Source of the DNA: Leisingera sp. NJS204
Lineage (GTDB): Bacteria; Pseudomonadota; Alphaproteobacteria; Rhodobacterales; Rhodobacteraceae
Assembly: GCF_004123675.1 (NCBI RefSeq)
Contig: NZ_CP035417.1
Span: forward strand, 3,897,501 to 3,961,500
DNA: 64,000 nt
Reading direction: 5' to 3'
Shown: one piece after another, positions 9,506 to 17,622 of the stretch
Layout: every line of letters begins with the position of its first letter
Position numbering within the stretch: the stretch's first letter is position 1
The notes under the pieces: model-generated
Told to the model about the DNA's origin: nothing
The model's input: the letters and a program-made list of their open reading frames with translations, nothing else
The model's database searches: none
Made by a program: the position numbers and the translations under genes

Positions 9506-9711
9506 ATTGAGATTATGTTCGGCAGGCTGAAGGACTGGCGGCGGGTTGCGACACGATACGACAGATGCCCAAAAGTCTTCCTGTCAGCAATCGCGCTTGC
9601 AGCACTCGTTATCTACTGGCTTTGAAACTCAATGAGTCCAGAGCCTAACACGCCGCATCAATTGAGCGCGAGTATAAGGAATTTTGTGGCTCCTCTTAAA
9701 AGATGGAGGTG

Positions 9712-9782
9712 CCGAGCATTTTGATGTTGACAGCCAGTGTGCATGAAAACCGGCATCTTTGCATTCTTATGCCTCATTGGCA
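9712..9782 (+). repeat. 71 bp dispersed repeat, copy 2
   Basis: Direct repeat of 8578-8648; ends 10 bp before attL. The two copies flank the IS5 element, so they may be relics of a larger duplicated or transposed unit. Confidence 0.8.
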
Positions 9783-9792
9783 AACAGGTGGT

Positions 9793-9843
9793 TTTGGCGA
9801 CCCCGGCAGGATTCGAACCTGCAACCTGCCCCTTAGGAGGGGG
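9793..9843. repeat. attL: displaced 3' part of tRNA-Arg(CCT)
   Basis: 51 bp identical to 48306-48356. It corresponds to the T arm, acceptor 3' strand with CCA, and the anticodon arm down to the 3' side of the D arm of the tRNA. The sequence diverges at 9844, where the tRNA 5' half would continue, so no tRNA can be made here. Confidence 0.92.
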
Positions 9844-9880
9844 TGCGGTGAGCTCCAAAAACTGATTTACTTTCAAAAAC

Positions 9881-10954
9881 TTAGCCCTTCCCCTTGCTGG
9901 GGGGCTGTACGGGCTTTGTACCGGCCCGTGCCCGGATTTCCCTTTCGTCAACGTCGCTGTGGGCGTAAATCCGGTCCGGCAAAGTAGGGTCAGACCAGCG
10001 GCCTGCCTTGGCGGCGGTGATCGGGTCCAGCCCTTGGCGCACGCGCATTTCGGTATAGAAACCGTGCCGCCCGGCTGCATGGGGGGCAATGTAGTCAATT
10101 TCTGCTTGTTTGCAAATGGCGCGCCAGCGGCTGTGCATACTCGTTGGGTGGGCGTATCCGAACACCCGCGGCGGCAAGCGCTGATCTCCGCGCCGGGCGC
10201 GCGGACGCTTCGGCGGTAGCGCGACCAAGATAGCCGCCATCGCCTCAGAAATAGCGACCCACTGGGCCGGGTGCCCTTTCGACGCACCCAACCAAACGCG
10301 CAAACGGGGCAGATCCAGATCCTTCGGCACAAGCGCGACCGCCTGGCTGATCCGGGCGCCGGTTTCAAACATGAACTGCGCCATAGCCGCATTGTACCCG
10401 TCGGCAGCGGTGGTGAACTTATCCAACCAGTCCCGGTCACTGGGGGTTTTCTCTACCCGCGACTGCTTGCCCCGCGCTTTGTCCTGAGCGACGCGTTCTT
10501 TGGTGCCGTAGCCGCGAATTTTGATCGGCGGGCATTTTCCGTCGTCGTGCGCGTTGTTGATCACCGAACGGATGGGGGTCACGATTTCACGCCACCAAGT
10601 GTCGGTCGCGCAATTGGGCAAGATCTTTGGCCCCAGTTCTCGGACTTCTTTCGGGGTGATCCCGGCGACCGCGCGCCCAGTAAGGTGGGGCAGGATAGTG
10701 ATCAAACGCTTGGCGTCTGCCGGTTTAGCCCGGTACAGTACCACAGCGTCGTCGAATGTGAATTCGTCCGCTTCTTCGCCGACTATGTGCCGACGCTTCA
10801 GGCGCTCCGTTTCTTCGGCGATCCACCGCCGCGCGCCTGTCTCTGTAGATGCGCCAGTGCTGACCCGGAGGTAGCCCGTGATGGCTTGCCCGTCGAGTTC
10901 GACGCGCCCTTTGGCCCACCAGACTTCGCCCCGCTGGTATGGTTCGAGCGGCAC
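9881..10954 (-). CDS. int: Phage tyrosine-recombinase integrase
   Basis: A 357-residue protein starting at GTG 10954 behind GGAGGATAAAGA. The N-terminal part looks like an arm-binding and core-binding region. The catalytic domain shows the first arginine in FETGARISQAV, the His/Arg box in APHAAGRHGFYTEM, the GRWSDPT segment where Trp replaces the usual second His, and the nucleophile tyrosine in DRIYAHSD. It recombines attP with the tRNA-Arg attB and lies next to attL, as expected. It overlaps the small gene upstream by 157 bp. Confidence 0.92.
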   Translation of the reverse strand: MPLEPYQRGEVWWAKGRVELDGQAITGYLRVSTGASTETGARRWIAEETERLKRRHIVGEEADEFTFDDAVVLYRAKPADAKRLITILPHLTGRAVAGITPKEVRELGPKILPNCATDTWWREIVTPIRSVINNAHDDGKCPPIKIRGYGTKERVAQDKARGKQSRVEKTPSDRDWLDKFTTAADGYNAAMAQFMFETGARISQAVALVPKDLDLPRLRVWLGASKGHPAQWVAISEAMAAILVALPPKRPRARRGDQRLPPRVFGYAHPTSMHSRWRAICKQAEIDYIAPHAAGRHGFYTEMRVRQGLDPITAAKAGRWSDPTLPDRIYAHSDVDEREIRARAGTKPVQPPSKGKG

Positions 10955-11151
10955 TCTTTATCCTCCAAAATCTTGTCCATCTGTTCCGGCGTGATCAGCA
11001 TCGCCCCGTGACCGACGATGTGGCACGCGCCGATCCGCCTTGCGTCCGCCCGCAGTGACCGGGCGGAGTAAGTCATTTCCCGGGCCGCGAACTTTTCGAC
11101 CCATTCTTCGGGGGTTAGCCCCTCGTCCAAGATCCTCGCGCCGGTCGCCAT
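10798..11151 (-). CDS. Small helix-turn-helix protein, probable excisionase
   Basis: 117 residues, starting 3 bp after the previous stop codon. Residues about 15-65 (EWVEKFAAREMTYSARSLRADARRIG...LITPEQMDKIL) resemble the compact MerR/Xis-like helix-turn-helix proteins next to roseobacter phage integrases. The C-terminal half is a low-complexity Ser/Gly/Lys tail that overlaps the integrase start by 157 bp in another frame, an unusually long overlap. Position directly upstream of int supports a role in excision directionality. Confidence 0.6.
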   Translation of the reverse strand: MATGARILDEGLTPEEWVEKFAAREMTYSARSLRADARRIGACHIVGHGAMLITPEQMDKILEDKECRSNHTSGAKSGGPKGASNSTGKPSRATSGSALAHLQRQARGGGSPKKRSA

Positions 11152-11153
11152 GT

Positions 11154-11477
11154 TCAGGCCGCCAGCATGTATTCGATCAATTCGGCTTCGAGTTCGGAAT
11201 TCTGGGTTTCCAGTTCCAACACCTTGTCCGCCAAATCTTCGATTTGGTCCTCTTTGTCCTGCAAGTCGTCGTCGCGCCCTTTCAATGCTGCCTCTAGATC
11301 GCTTTCGGCGGTGTCTTCAACATTCGACAGCTCCGCCTCGTGCGAGCGGCGCATACCGAGGACTGTCGCCCAAATACGATCCGCGTCTTGGTGCGCGTCC
11401 AACTCTGCAATCGAGTACGGCTCCGCACTCAACGCTGCCGGGGGTGGGTTCGTCCCTCCTGTCAGTAGGTCAACCAT
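11154..11477 (-). CDS. Acidic coiled-coil protein, unknown function
   Basis: The start MVDLLTGGTNPPPAAL is preceded by AAGGAGGG. The last ~65 residues (from HEAELSNVEDTAESDLEAAL to LELETQNSELEAEL) form a strongly charged heptad pattern, so a coiled coil is likely. It lies between the helicase and the excisionase-like gene with 2 bp gaps, so it is part of the leftward early operon. No function can be assigned. Confidence 0.65.
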   Translation of the reverse strand: MVDLLTGGTNPPPAALSAEPYSIAELDAHQDADRIWATVLGMRRSHEAELSNVEDTAESDLEAALKGRDDDLQDKEDQIEDLADKVLELETQNSELEAELIEYMLAA

Positions 11478-11479
11478 GT

Positions 11480-13411
11480 TCAAACCCTCCTTCCGATATC
11501 TGCTCTCAGGGCGTTCAACAGCGCCCGCTGGGTGACGTCCTTGCGGCCCAGGGCCGCCAGAACCGTTTGATCGACCGTGTTTTCGACGGCCAGATGGTGG
11601 ATAACTGTCGGCTTGGTCTGGCCCTGCCGGTGCAGGCGGGCGTTGAACTGCAGGTACAATTCCAGCGACCAGTTCAGCCCGAACCAGACGATGGTGTTCC
11701 CGCCTTTCTGCAGGTTCAGGCCGTGACCCGCGCTGGCCGGATGTGCCAGCAGCATTGGGATTTCGCCCCGGTTCCAAGCCTTGATCTGTTCCGGGTCCTT
11801 GCCCAGCAACTGCGCCTGGGGGAACCGTTTTTGGATCCCCGCAGCATCGCTTTTGAAGTTGTGCGCGACCAAGAGCGGCGCGCCGGCCATTTCATCGACG
11901 ATCCCGGCCAGCGCGTCCAACTTAGTGTCATGGACGCCCGCCCAGGTCCCGGCGTCGTCGGTGTAGACCGCGCCGTTTGCGAACTGCAGCAGCTTGTTCG
12001 AAAGCGCCGCCGCGTTGAACACTTCCACTGTGTCGTCGCCGATTTCGGCCAGGAAATCCCGCTCCAATTGCTGGTACTGGGCGCGGGCCGCCTGTGGCAA
12101 AGCCAGTTCCACCACATTGTCGATGCGGTCAGGCAGATCCAGATAATCTTCGGCTGTCAGTGTCAGGCAAATGTCGCCTATGGCGTCATAGATCTGCTGA
12201 TCTGCACCTTTCCGCAGGTCCCAATTGTACCCCATGTAGTCGCCGACGAAGTACCGGTCGCGGTAGGCCGTGAACGTCTTGCCCAGGCGCGCGCCCCGAT
12301 CCAGCAGGAACACCTGGGGCCAAACGTCCAGCAAGCCGTTGCTGGCCGGGGTGCCAGTCAATTCGATCAGCCGCCCGATAGCGGGCAGCGCCTTCCGCAA
12401 CGCCTTGAACCGCTTGGTGGAGGCCGACTTGAAGCTGGACGCTTCGTCGATCACGACGACGTCATACGGCCAGCCCGACTTGTTCTCTTTCAAGGTCTGC
12501 ACCAGCCACGACACAAGCTCGCGGTTTATGATATGGATATCCGACCGATCGGTCAGAACCTTGCGCACCCGGGCGGCGGGTGATCCGTGGATGTTGCAGA
12601 ACGACAGGTGCCGCAGATGGCCCCACACCCCGATTTCGGTGGGCCATGTGTTCAGAGCGACCCGCAGCGGCGCGATGATCAGCACCCTGTGCGCCTCGAA
12701 CGATTGCAGGAGGTCCGACACCGCCGTCAGAACGGACACGCTTTTTCCCAAGCCCATCTCTACCCACAACGCGCAGGACGGTGTGTCCTTGATGAACTGC
12801 ACCGCGCGTTCTTGGTATTCGTGGAGGTCGAACCGGTTCAACTCGCCCGGAAAATTCAGTTTCTCGAAGCCATCGTGGAGACCGCGCACGAAACTATCTC
12901 GCGCGAGGGCCGCCTCGCGTTCATCGTCGAAGGAACCGATGTAGTGGACCGTGCCGTCTTTCTTCGCCTGGGCGGTCCACTTGCCCCGCGCGCTGTGCCA
13001 AGACACGCCGAAATACTGGCTGGTCGCCCCGTCGGTCTTTCGGCACCGGTTGGCGTTGTTCTGCGCGACCGTAGCGACCCGCAGGTTTTCAATCCGGTTG
13101 TTCAGGGGGTCACCATCGGCATGGTCCACGACCCTGCCTTCCGGGATCTGGCCGTTATGCCAGATCCAAATTAGGCGGTGGCCTTCATAGAACACGCCAT
13201 CCAGCGTGATCCGCCAGCGCCCGTTGCTATCCAAGTTTCCGGCGCGTTTACCTTCGTACCGCTTGTTCGGGCGCCCCATGCTGTCAACACGCGGGCGGTG
13301 CACCAGAAAGCCTTGGGCATCGTATTCGAAAGCTGCCCGCAACGCTTCTTGGGTCGGGTACTCTCTATCCCGCGAAAAGGCGGGCGCCGTCTTCAACGCT
13401 GTCGATGACAT
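11480..13411 (-). CDS. SNF2-type helicase with N-terminal HNH-AP2 endonuclease fusion
   Basis: A 643-residue protein with two unrelated parts. Residues about 30-125 form an HNH_3-type nuclease (YEGHRLIWIWHNG, VVDHADGDPLNNRIENLR), and residues about 131-188 an AP2-like DNA-binding domain (YFGVSWHSARGKWTA to KLNFP), as in phage homing endonucleases. From residue 195 the phage SNF2/DEAD helicase begins: Walker A MGLGKS (219-224), DEAS (322-325), LTGTPASNG (351-359), and the motif V/VI region GHGLNLQKGG...ARLHRQGQ. Ordinary phage homologues begin about where DLHEYQERA begins. There is no methionine at the junction, so a single fused protein is likely. It overlaps the VRR-NUC gene by 47 bp. Confidence 0.88.
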   Translation of the reverse strand: MSSTALKTAPAFSRDREYPTQEALRAAFEYDAQGFLVHRPRVDSMGRPNKRYEGKRAGNLDSNGRWRITLDGVFYEGHRLIWIWHNGQIPEGRVVDHADGDPLNNRIENLRVATVAQNNANRCRKTDGATSQYFGVSWHSARGKWTAQAKKDGTVHYIGSFDDEREAALARDSFVRGLHDGFEKLNFPGELNRFDLHEYQERAVQFIKDTPSCALWVEMGLGKSVSVLTAVSDLLQSFEAHRVLIIAPLRVALNTWPTEIGVWGHLRHLSFCNIHGSPAARVRKVLTDRSDIHIINRELVSWLVQTLKENKSGWPYDVVVIDEASSFKSASTKRFKALRKALPAIGRLIELTGTPASNGLLDVWPQVFLLDRGARLGKTFTAYRDRYFVGDYMGYNWDLRKGADQQIYDAIGDICLTLTAEDYLDLPDRIDNVVELALPQAARAQYQQLERDFLAEIGDDTVEVFNAAALSNKLLQFANGAVYTDDAGTWAGVHDTKLDALAGIVDEMAGAPLLVAHNFKSDAAGIQKRFPQAQLLGKDPEQIKAWNRGEIPMLLAHPASAGHGLNLQKGGNTIVWFGLNWSLELYLQFNARLHRQGQTKPTVIHHLAVENTVDQTVLAALGRKDVTQRALLNALRADIGRRV

Positions 13412-13634
13412 GGACTTCCATTCCCTGATCGATGAGTTTTTCTATTTGCCGGGCCTGCAGCGGCGTCGGCTTCTTTCCAGCGGCTTTGAATTCGACGAAG
13501 ACCACCCGGCCTGCGCGGACGAAGAACCGGTCCGGCACTCCCTTCTGTGTTGGGGAGACGAACTTGTAGACCAGCCACCCCGCCCGCTTGGCGGCCTCGC
13601 AGACCTTGCGTTCGATGTGGCTTTCCCGGGTCAC
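13365..13634 (-). CDS. VRR-NUC domain nuclease
   Basis: An 89-residue protein from GTG 13634 (GTGA overlap with the upstream stop). It is the stand-alone viral VRR-NUC form of the PD-(D/E)XK fold: ESHIERKVCEAAKRAGW, KGVPDRFFV (catalytic Asp), VVFVEFKAAGKKPTPLQARQIEKL (Glu-x-Lys pair). Stand-alone VRR-NUC proteins beside SNF2 helicases are common in phage replication modules and are thought to resolve branched DNA. The start is set by the tight overlap and by the absence of conservation upstream. Confidence 0.85.
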   Translation of the reverse strand: MTRESHIERKVCEAAKRAGWLVYKFVSPTQKGVPDRFFVRAGRVVFVEFKAAGKKPTPLQARQIEKLIDQGMEVHVIDSVEDGARLFAG

Positions 13635-13831
13635 GCGGCATCCTCCTGGAACACGTCGTCTGCCACATCTGCCGGAATTTCGACCGTCTGCACCCGGTAA
13701 CCGCAGGAATCGCACACCCGGCGGCGACGAACGGTTGCGAAGCCGTAGGCGTCGTGCGGGCGGCTGTCCTTGGCCGCCAGCTTGGCCCCGCAGCTGGGGC
13801 AGACGGTACAGTTCAGGTGGCCGGCAGTCAT
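13631..13831 (-). CDS. Small zinc-ribbon protein
   Basis: 66 residues from MTAGHLNCTVCPSCG. Two cysteine pairs (CPSCG and CDSCG) bracket KDSRPHDAYGFATVRRRRV, a layout much like the zinc ribbon of NrdR, so zinc and nucleic-acid binding are likely. It overlaps both neighbours by four bases (ATGA and GTGA junctions), indicating translational coupling in the early operon. Confidence 0.7.
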   Translation of the reverse strand: MTAGHLNCTVCPSCGAKLAAKDSRPHDAYGFATVRRRRVCDSCGYRVQTVEIPADVADDVFQEDAA

Positions 13832-14217
13832 TTTACCTTCGCTTCGAAACTGTCGACGAACGCCCGGGCGCCCGCCAGCGCCTCGTCGAACGCTTCCGGG
13901 TCCTCTGGCTCGCAGGACGCGCTGTTGATGGCGGTGAGCAGCACGTCCAGCCAATTCGCGGCACCTTCGGCTGCCAGCAGCGCGTCTTCCATTTCAGGCA
14001 CCCGGGCCAGTCGGCGGGCGTTGGCGTCCAAGACGCGGTCTTTGCCCCAGGCGGAGTTCACGACCGCCATAGCTACCGGGTTCCGCCCTTCCGGGCCGAT
14101 CCCGCAATAGGTGTTTTCGCCTTCGGTATCGACACTCCATTCCGTTTCGCAACGGTCGGTCCAACTACCTTTGGTCCCGGCTTTGCGGTCTTCCCGGATC
14201 TGCTCAAAGAGGTCCAT
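13828..14217 (-). CDS. Hypothetical phage protein
   Basis: 129 residues, starting MDLFEQIREDRKAG 3 bp past the polymerase stop codon. The first half (WTDRCETEWSVDTEGENTYCGIGPEGRNPVAMAVV, DANARRLARVPEME) resembles small phage proteins that handle or limit early gene output, but I cannot name a family. The C-terminal half is helical and acidic. Confidence 0.65.
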   Translation of the reverse strand: MDLFEQIREDRKAGTKGSWTDRCETEWSVDTEGENTYCGIGPEGRNPVAMAVVNSAWGKDRVLDANARRLARVPEMEDALLAAEGAANWLDVLLTAINSASCEPEDPEAFDEALAGARAFVDSFEAKVK

Positions 14218-14220
14218 TTT

Positions 14221-16311
14221 TCAGTCCTTCCTGTATCGGTCTGCCACGAACCCGGCAGCGGCCAGCGGGAAACCCGGCGCCCATTCGGGCGGGGTTGCCA
14301 TAATCGCCGCTAGGGCGTCGGCAGAGCGATTTTCGTCGATTGGTGCTTCGGTCACGGTTTCGTCGTGGACGGTCAGCAGAATTTCGAAGCCCGCCGCCTC
14401 GCAAGCGGGCATGTTGTGCGCGAGAATGTCACGGCTAAGGCTTTGGCAGGCGTTTTCCACCAGCTTGCCGCCGTAGGTGTGCTGGCGGACCCACTGGCGC
14501 GTGATCGGGTCAACGCCGCGGTGCGTGATGCGCCCTTGCGGGTCCAGCCGGGGCGAGAAGTAGACAAGGAACTTGCCCGAAGGCAGCCGGTTCAGCAGGT
14601 AGTTGTGCCCGGCGTGCGTGACCCGCTTGAACACCATGTGCGGCCCCGCCCGGAACGCCTTTCCGGGTTTCTTCAACGCCTCGCGCGCAGCTGTCTCGCA
14701 GGCTTTCCACAGATCGGCGATTGCCGGGTGCCGCTGCCGCCATGCCAGCTTCACGGTTTCCGACGCGATCCATTCGACCGGATCCAGATCCGGGTCCCGC
14801 TGTTTACCCCAGACGTGATAGTTCTCTTTCGCCTTGTCGGCGAACCGGGGCATGTTGACGCGGATCGTGCCCCAGTGATCGGCCATCTGGACGCCGTAGG
14901 TCTGGGCGAAGGTCTGGAAGGCACCGACGCCGCCCTGGTAGCCCAGGGCCAGTTCGGGCACCTTGCCCATAACGTTCCGGTCGGACTTGCTGACTTCGTA
15001 AGGGTCCTGCCCCAGCAAACTGCCGGCAGTCACGTTGTAGAGATCCGGGCCGGTGCCCGCGTCGAATGCCTCGAACGCTTCCAGCTTCCAGTGTTCCCCG
15101 GCCAGCCAAGCGTTGGCCCGGCCTTCGATGTTCGACAGGTCGGCCACGGTCAGTTGTTTGCCCTCTGGGGCCTCTACAACACCCCGCAAAGCCGCGGAGC
15201 CGAACAGCATCAAGTCGTCAAACAGGAGGTCCTGCACCCCGGCTTTCAGCGCGGCGATATACTGGTCCACGGCACTCTGGGGCGGCAGCCCGCGGGACGG
15301 CAGGTTGTGGGGCTGGAACGTCCGCCCGGCCCACCGACGGGTGCGCGCCGCGCCGGAGAACTGCAGGCCGCCCCGGAACCGCCCGTCTGGTGAAATCGCC
15401 GGTTCGAGCGCGCCGTATTTGGCGGTCGACGTCTTGTTCGACATGATGGAAATTTCCATCAGCTCCCGCAGTTCCGGGCGCACTTCGCGATCCGGCGCTG
15501 CAAGGAAATCCTTGAAGGTCTGGGACCGGGTGTTGTCCAGATCCAGATTGAATTCCTCGTTCAGGAATTCCAGAAACTTCGCTCGCATGGTGGGGCGCTC
15601 GACAGCGCCACCGGTCAGTTCGATGAACCGGGCAGACAGCGTTTCTTTTTCTTCCCGCGCGGCCCGGACACCGGCTTCGACCAGCGCGCGGTCGCACTGA
15701 AAACCGCGGTCGTTGATACGCTGGTCCAGGCGGTACATTTCGAGTTCGTCGCCGCGGTAATTCCAATCCGGCAGGCGCCGGTCGATTTCGCGCATCGACC
15801 CGATATCCCGGACGGCATAGTCGCAGAACTGCGCCCATTCTTCGGGGTGCGTTGTGCGGTCGTAGCGGTCAGCCTTGTGGTTCTTCGGCGCGGGCTTGCA
15901 AAAGCGGTTGATCAGCTTCTTGCCCTCTTTCAGCTTCGCCTGATCCGGCGACAGCCGCAAGATCTGCCCCAACTGGTCCAGCGAACCCGGGAAACCGTGT
16001 GTCATGGCCTTAACCATGGTGCAGCGCCAGCGGGCTGGGTTTCCGACGATGGTGTCGGCAGGACCGAAGTTCGCCGCAAGAACCCGGCGGTCGAACATAG
16101 CGTTGTGCGCGGTAATCGGAACGGTTTCGTCCAGCAGCGCGTCGGCCAGTTCTTCCGGCATTTTATCGCCTTCAGTTACGTCCCACAGCTTCACCGGGCC
16201 GCCCCCGATGGCGTAAGTAACCAGCAGGATTTCCGCCGTCCGGGCGTACTCGTAGGTCCCGGCGGAAATGTCTTTTTCGGCATTGAACGTTTCGACGTCG
16301 ATGTAGAGCAC
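14221..16311 (-). CDS. Phage family A DNA polymerase with 3'-5' exonuclease
   Basis: 696 residues. The N-terminus is a DnaQ-like exonuclease: LYIDVETFN (Exo I Asp/Glu), ITAHNAMFD (Exo II), YAVRDIGSM (Exo III). The polymerase domain shows motif A TVADLSNIEGRANAWLAGE, motif B RNVMGKVPELALGYQGG (O helix) and motif C LLTVHDE. This is the replicative enzyme of many podoviruses and related prophages. It sits in the leftward early operon with the nuclease and helicase genes, 3-4 bp from both neighbours. Confidence 0.93.
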   Translation of the reverse strand: MLYIDVETFNAEKDISAGTYEYARTAEILLVTYAIGGGPVKLWDVTEGDKMPEELADALLDETVPITAHNAMFDRRVLAANFGPADTIVGNPARWRCTMVKAMTHGFPGSLDQLGQILRLSPDQAKLKEGKKLINRFCKPAPKNHKADRYDRTTHPEEWAQFCDYAVRDIGSMREIDRRLPDWNYRGDELEMYRLDQRINDRGFQCDRALVEAGVRAAREEKETLSARFIELTGGAVERPTMRAKFLEFLNEEFNLDLDNTRSQTFKDFLAAPDREVRPELRELMEISIMSNKTSTAKYGALEPAISPDGRFRGGLQFSGAARTRRWAGRTFQPHNLPSRGLPPQSAVDQYIAALKAGVQDLLFDDLMLFGSAALRGVVEAPEGKQLTVADLSNIEGRANAWLAGEHWKLEAFEAFDAGTGPDLYNVTAGSLLGQDPYEVSKSDRNVMGKVPELALGYQGGVGAFQTFAQTYGVQMADHWGTIRVNMPRFADKAKENYHVWGKQRDPDLDPVEWIASETVKLAWRQRHPAIADLWKACETAAREALKKPGKAFRAGPHMVFKRVTHAGHNYLLNRLPSGKFLVYFSPRLDPQGRITHRGVDPITRQWVRQHTYGGKLVENACQSLSRDILAHNMPACEAAGFEILLTVHDETVTEAPIDENRSADALAAIMATPPEWAPGFPLAAAGFVADRYRKD

Positions 16312-16314
16312 GGT

Positions 16315-16566
16315 TCAGGCCGCCTCTGCCAGCAGTTCGCCGTCCAGTTCGAGGCGGATCATGGGGTACTTGAAGGTTTTCCGGGTACCGTACTGCTGGT
16401 AGCGGACCATGCGGTCTTCAGTGAGTTCGCCGGTCTCCACGACGCAGGACCCGTCACCGAACATCCACGTCAACAAGCCCGCGTCTTCGATCACGCCCGT
16501 TTCGGCGTTCACCACGAGGTGCGTGAGGTCCTGCCCCTGGTCTTCGAATTTAATATGATAGGCCAT
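16315..16566 (-). CDS. Hypothetical phage protein
   Basis: 83 residues from MAYHIKFEDQGQDLTHLVV, chosen because the upstream frame is arginine-rich and unlike a protein. The sequence looks like a small beta-rich domain (VIEDAGLLTWMFGDGSCVV, KYPMIRLELDGELL). It ends 3 bp before the polymerase start. Function unknown. Confidence 0.6.
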   Translation of the reverse strand: MAYHIKFEDQGQDLTHLVVNAETGVIEDAGLLTWMFGDGSCVVETGELTEDRMVRYQQYGTRKTFKYPMIRLELDGELLAEAA

Positions 16567-16642
16567 TTTTCGAACTCCCGTGTTTCGTGTTTGTCTGACT
16601 TCCGTCGCTGCCCCCTCACGGTCGAAGGGGCAGAAAGAGAGG

Positions 16643-16951
16643 TCAGAGTTCCGCGAACCGCATCGCTTGTTCATGAACCGCACGGCCCAGACGCTCGACC
16701 TCGTCCAGACGCTCGTCCAGCAGCCCCAGCGCACCGTCTCTCCGGGCGTCCTGGGCCGCCCCTTCGGTTGCCTGGGGCGGCTGCGGTCCGAACACCCGCT
16801 CGGCGGTTACGCCCAGCGTTGTGAGGGTGCCGCTGATGTTATCCGCGAGCATCGCGAGCCGATCCAAGCGAGGTTCCAGGCTATTGCGGGCCTGCTTGAC
16901 AAGGGTCGGCTCTACGCGGGCTTGACCAAGGCGGGCGACTTGACTGTCCAT
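16643..16951 (-). CDS. Helical hypothetical phage protein
   Basis: 102 residues beginning MDSQVARLGQARVEP. The composition and periodicity (ARNSLEPRLDRLAMLADNISGTL, LLDERLDEVERLGRAVHEQAMRF) suggest two amphipathic helices. The ribosome binding site is weak. The gap on either side is under 90 bp, so it fits the operon, but it lacks a family signature. Confidence 0.5.
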   Translation of the reverse strand: MDSQVARLGQARVEPTLVKQARNSLEPRLDRLAMLADNISGTLTTLGVTAERVFGPQPPQATEGAAQDARRDGALGLLDERLDEVERLGRAVHEQAMRFAEL

Positions 16952-17034
16952 TTGATATTCTTTCTGTCTGAGGGGTTCAGGTGCCCGCTGCCTGTCGAGA
17001 CAGACGACGGGGATCCGCGAGTAGATGGCGGGCG

Positions 17035-17580
17035 TTAGGCGGCCAGGAAATCGTCGTCGCTGGCAACTTCGCCGAAGCCGTCGGCGGCTTCGTCTTCGGA
17101 GACGTAGGAACCGTCCAGCGGCTCGCCGTCGCGGAGGAACTGGATCGCCACCAGTTCAGCATTGACGCGCTTGCCGTACTGGTTGTCTTGTGCCCAGAGC
17201 CGGACCTTGGCGTTCACGACGCAACCCGCATAGATCGGGCTGTCGCGTTCGTCTTCGATCCGGGTGCGACCGTCACCGCGCAGAACAAGCGGGCGGTTCT
17301 TGCAGTTCGCTGACAACACCATGAGGCCGTCGTATTCCGCGCGGCCCTTGTCTTCGCCAGCGCGCAGGCAGAGCTTTTCAGCGGCCAGCTTGCGGCCTTT
17401 GAACTTGAACTTGCACAGTTCGGCGATCTGATCTTCGATCTGGCCGATTACCTTGGCGTGGTCTTTGGGGTCCAGCATCAGCGTGGCGCCGCACTTGCCC
17501 TCCTCGCCGTTGATAGTCGGCGGGGTGAACAGATGGGGAAACGAGACGCGGGCGCCGCTGATCATGATAAAGTCGGACAT
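17035..17580 (-). CDS. DUF2815 family protein, ssDNA-binding-like
   Basis: 181 residues starting MSDFIMISGARVSFPHLF, behind GAAAGGAAAAG. This matches the DUF2815 family, whose members replace SSB in phages with this kind of replication module: OB-fold-like strands (KCGATLMLDPKDHAKVI, IYAGCVVNAKVRLWAQDN) and an acidic C-terminal tail ending EVASDDDFLAA, similar to the SSB tail that recruits partners. It is directly downstream of the DUF2800 nuclease gene, its usual neighbour. Confidence 0.85.
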   Translation of the reverse strand: MSDFIMISGARVSFPHLFTPPTINGEEGKCGATLMLDPKDHAKVIGQIEDQIAELCKFKFKGRKLAAEKLCLRAGEDKGRAEYDGLMVLSANCKNRPLVLRGDGRTRIEDERDSPIYAGCVVNAKVRLWAQDNQYGKRVNAELVAIQFLRDGEPLDGSYVSEDEAADGFGEVASDDDFLAA

Positions 17581-17622
17581 AGCTTTTCCTTTCGGGCTTT
17601 CGGGTTCTTTGATTGGTGGGGG

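Larger units (their letters stand above)
8966..9625 (+). pseudogene. IS5 family (IS427-type) transposase, broken
   Basis: Readable pieces in order: NAFIKWSSEGIFAQMM, VLIDATYLKAHRTASSLG (first DDE aspartate), KGGMNTKLHAICDS, WLLGDRGYDADWF (second aspartate), KYDKRR-like region, RNR, then IEIMFGRLKDW (glutamate) to the TGA at 9623. The start is missing. An AAAAAGGGGGG run at 9111-9121 is the kind of slippery site that fuses the two frames in this group. Two foreign inserts of 40 and 41 bp (9137-9176 and 9465-9505) break the frame between LI and GRTKGG and between RNR and IEI. Confidence 0.85.

Noticed and set aside
9793-9843. Second tRNA-Arg gene at attL
   Set aside because: Only the 3' two thirds are present; the D arm and 5' acceptor strand are missing after 9844.
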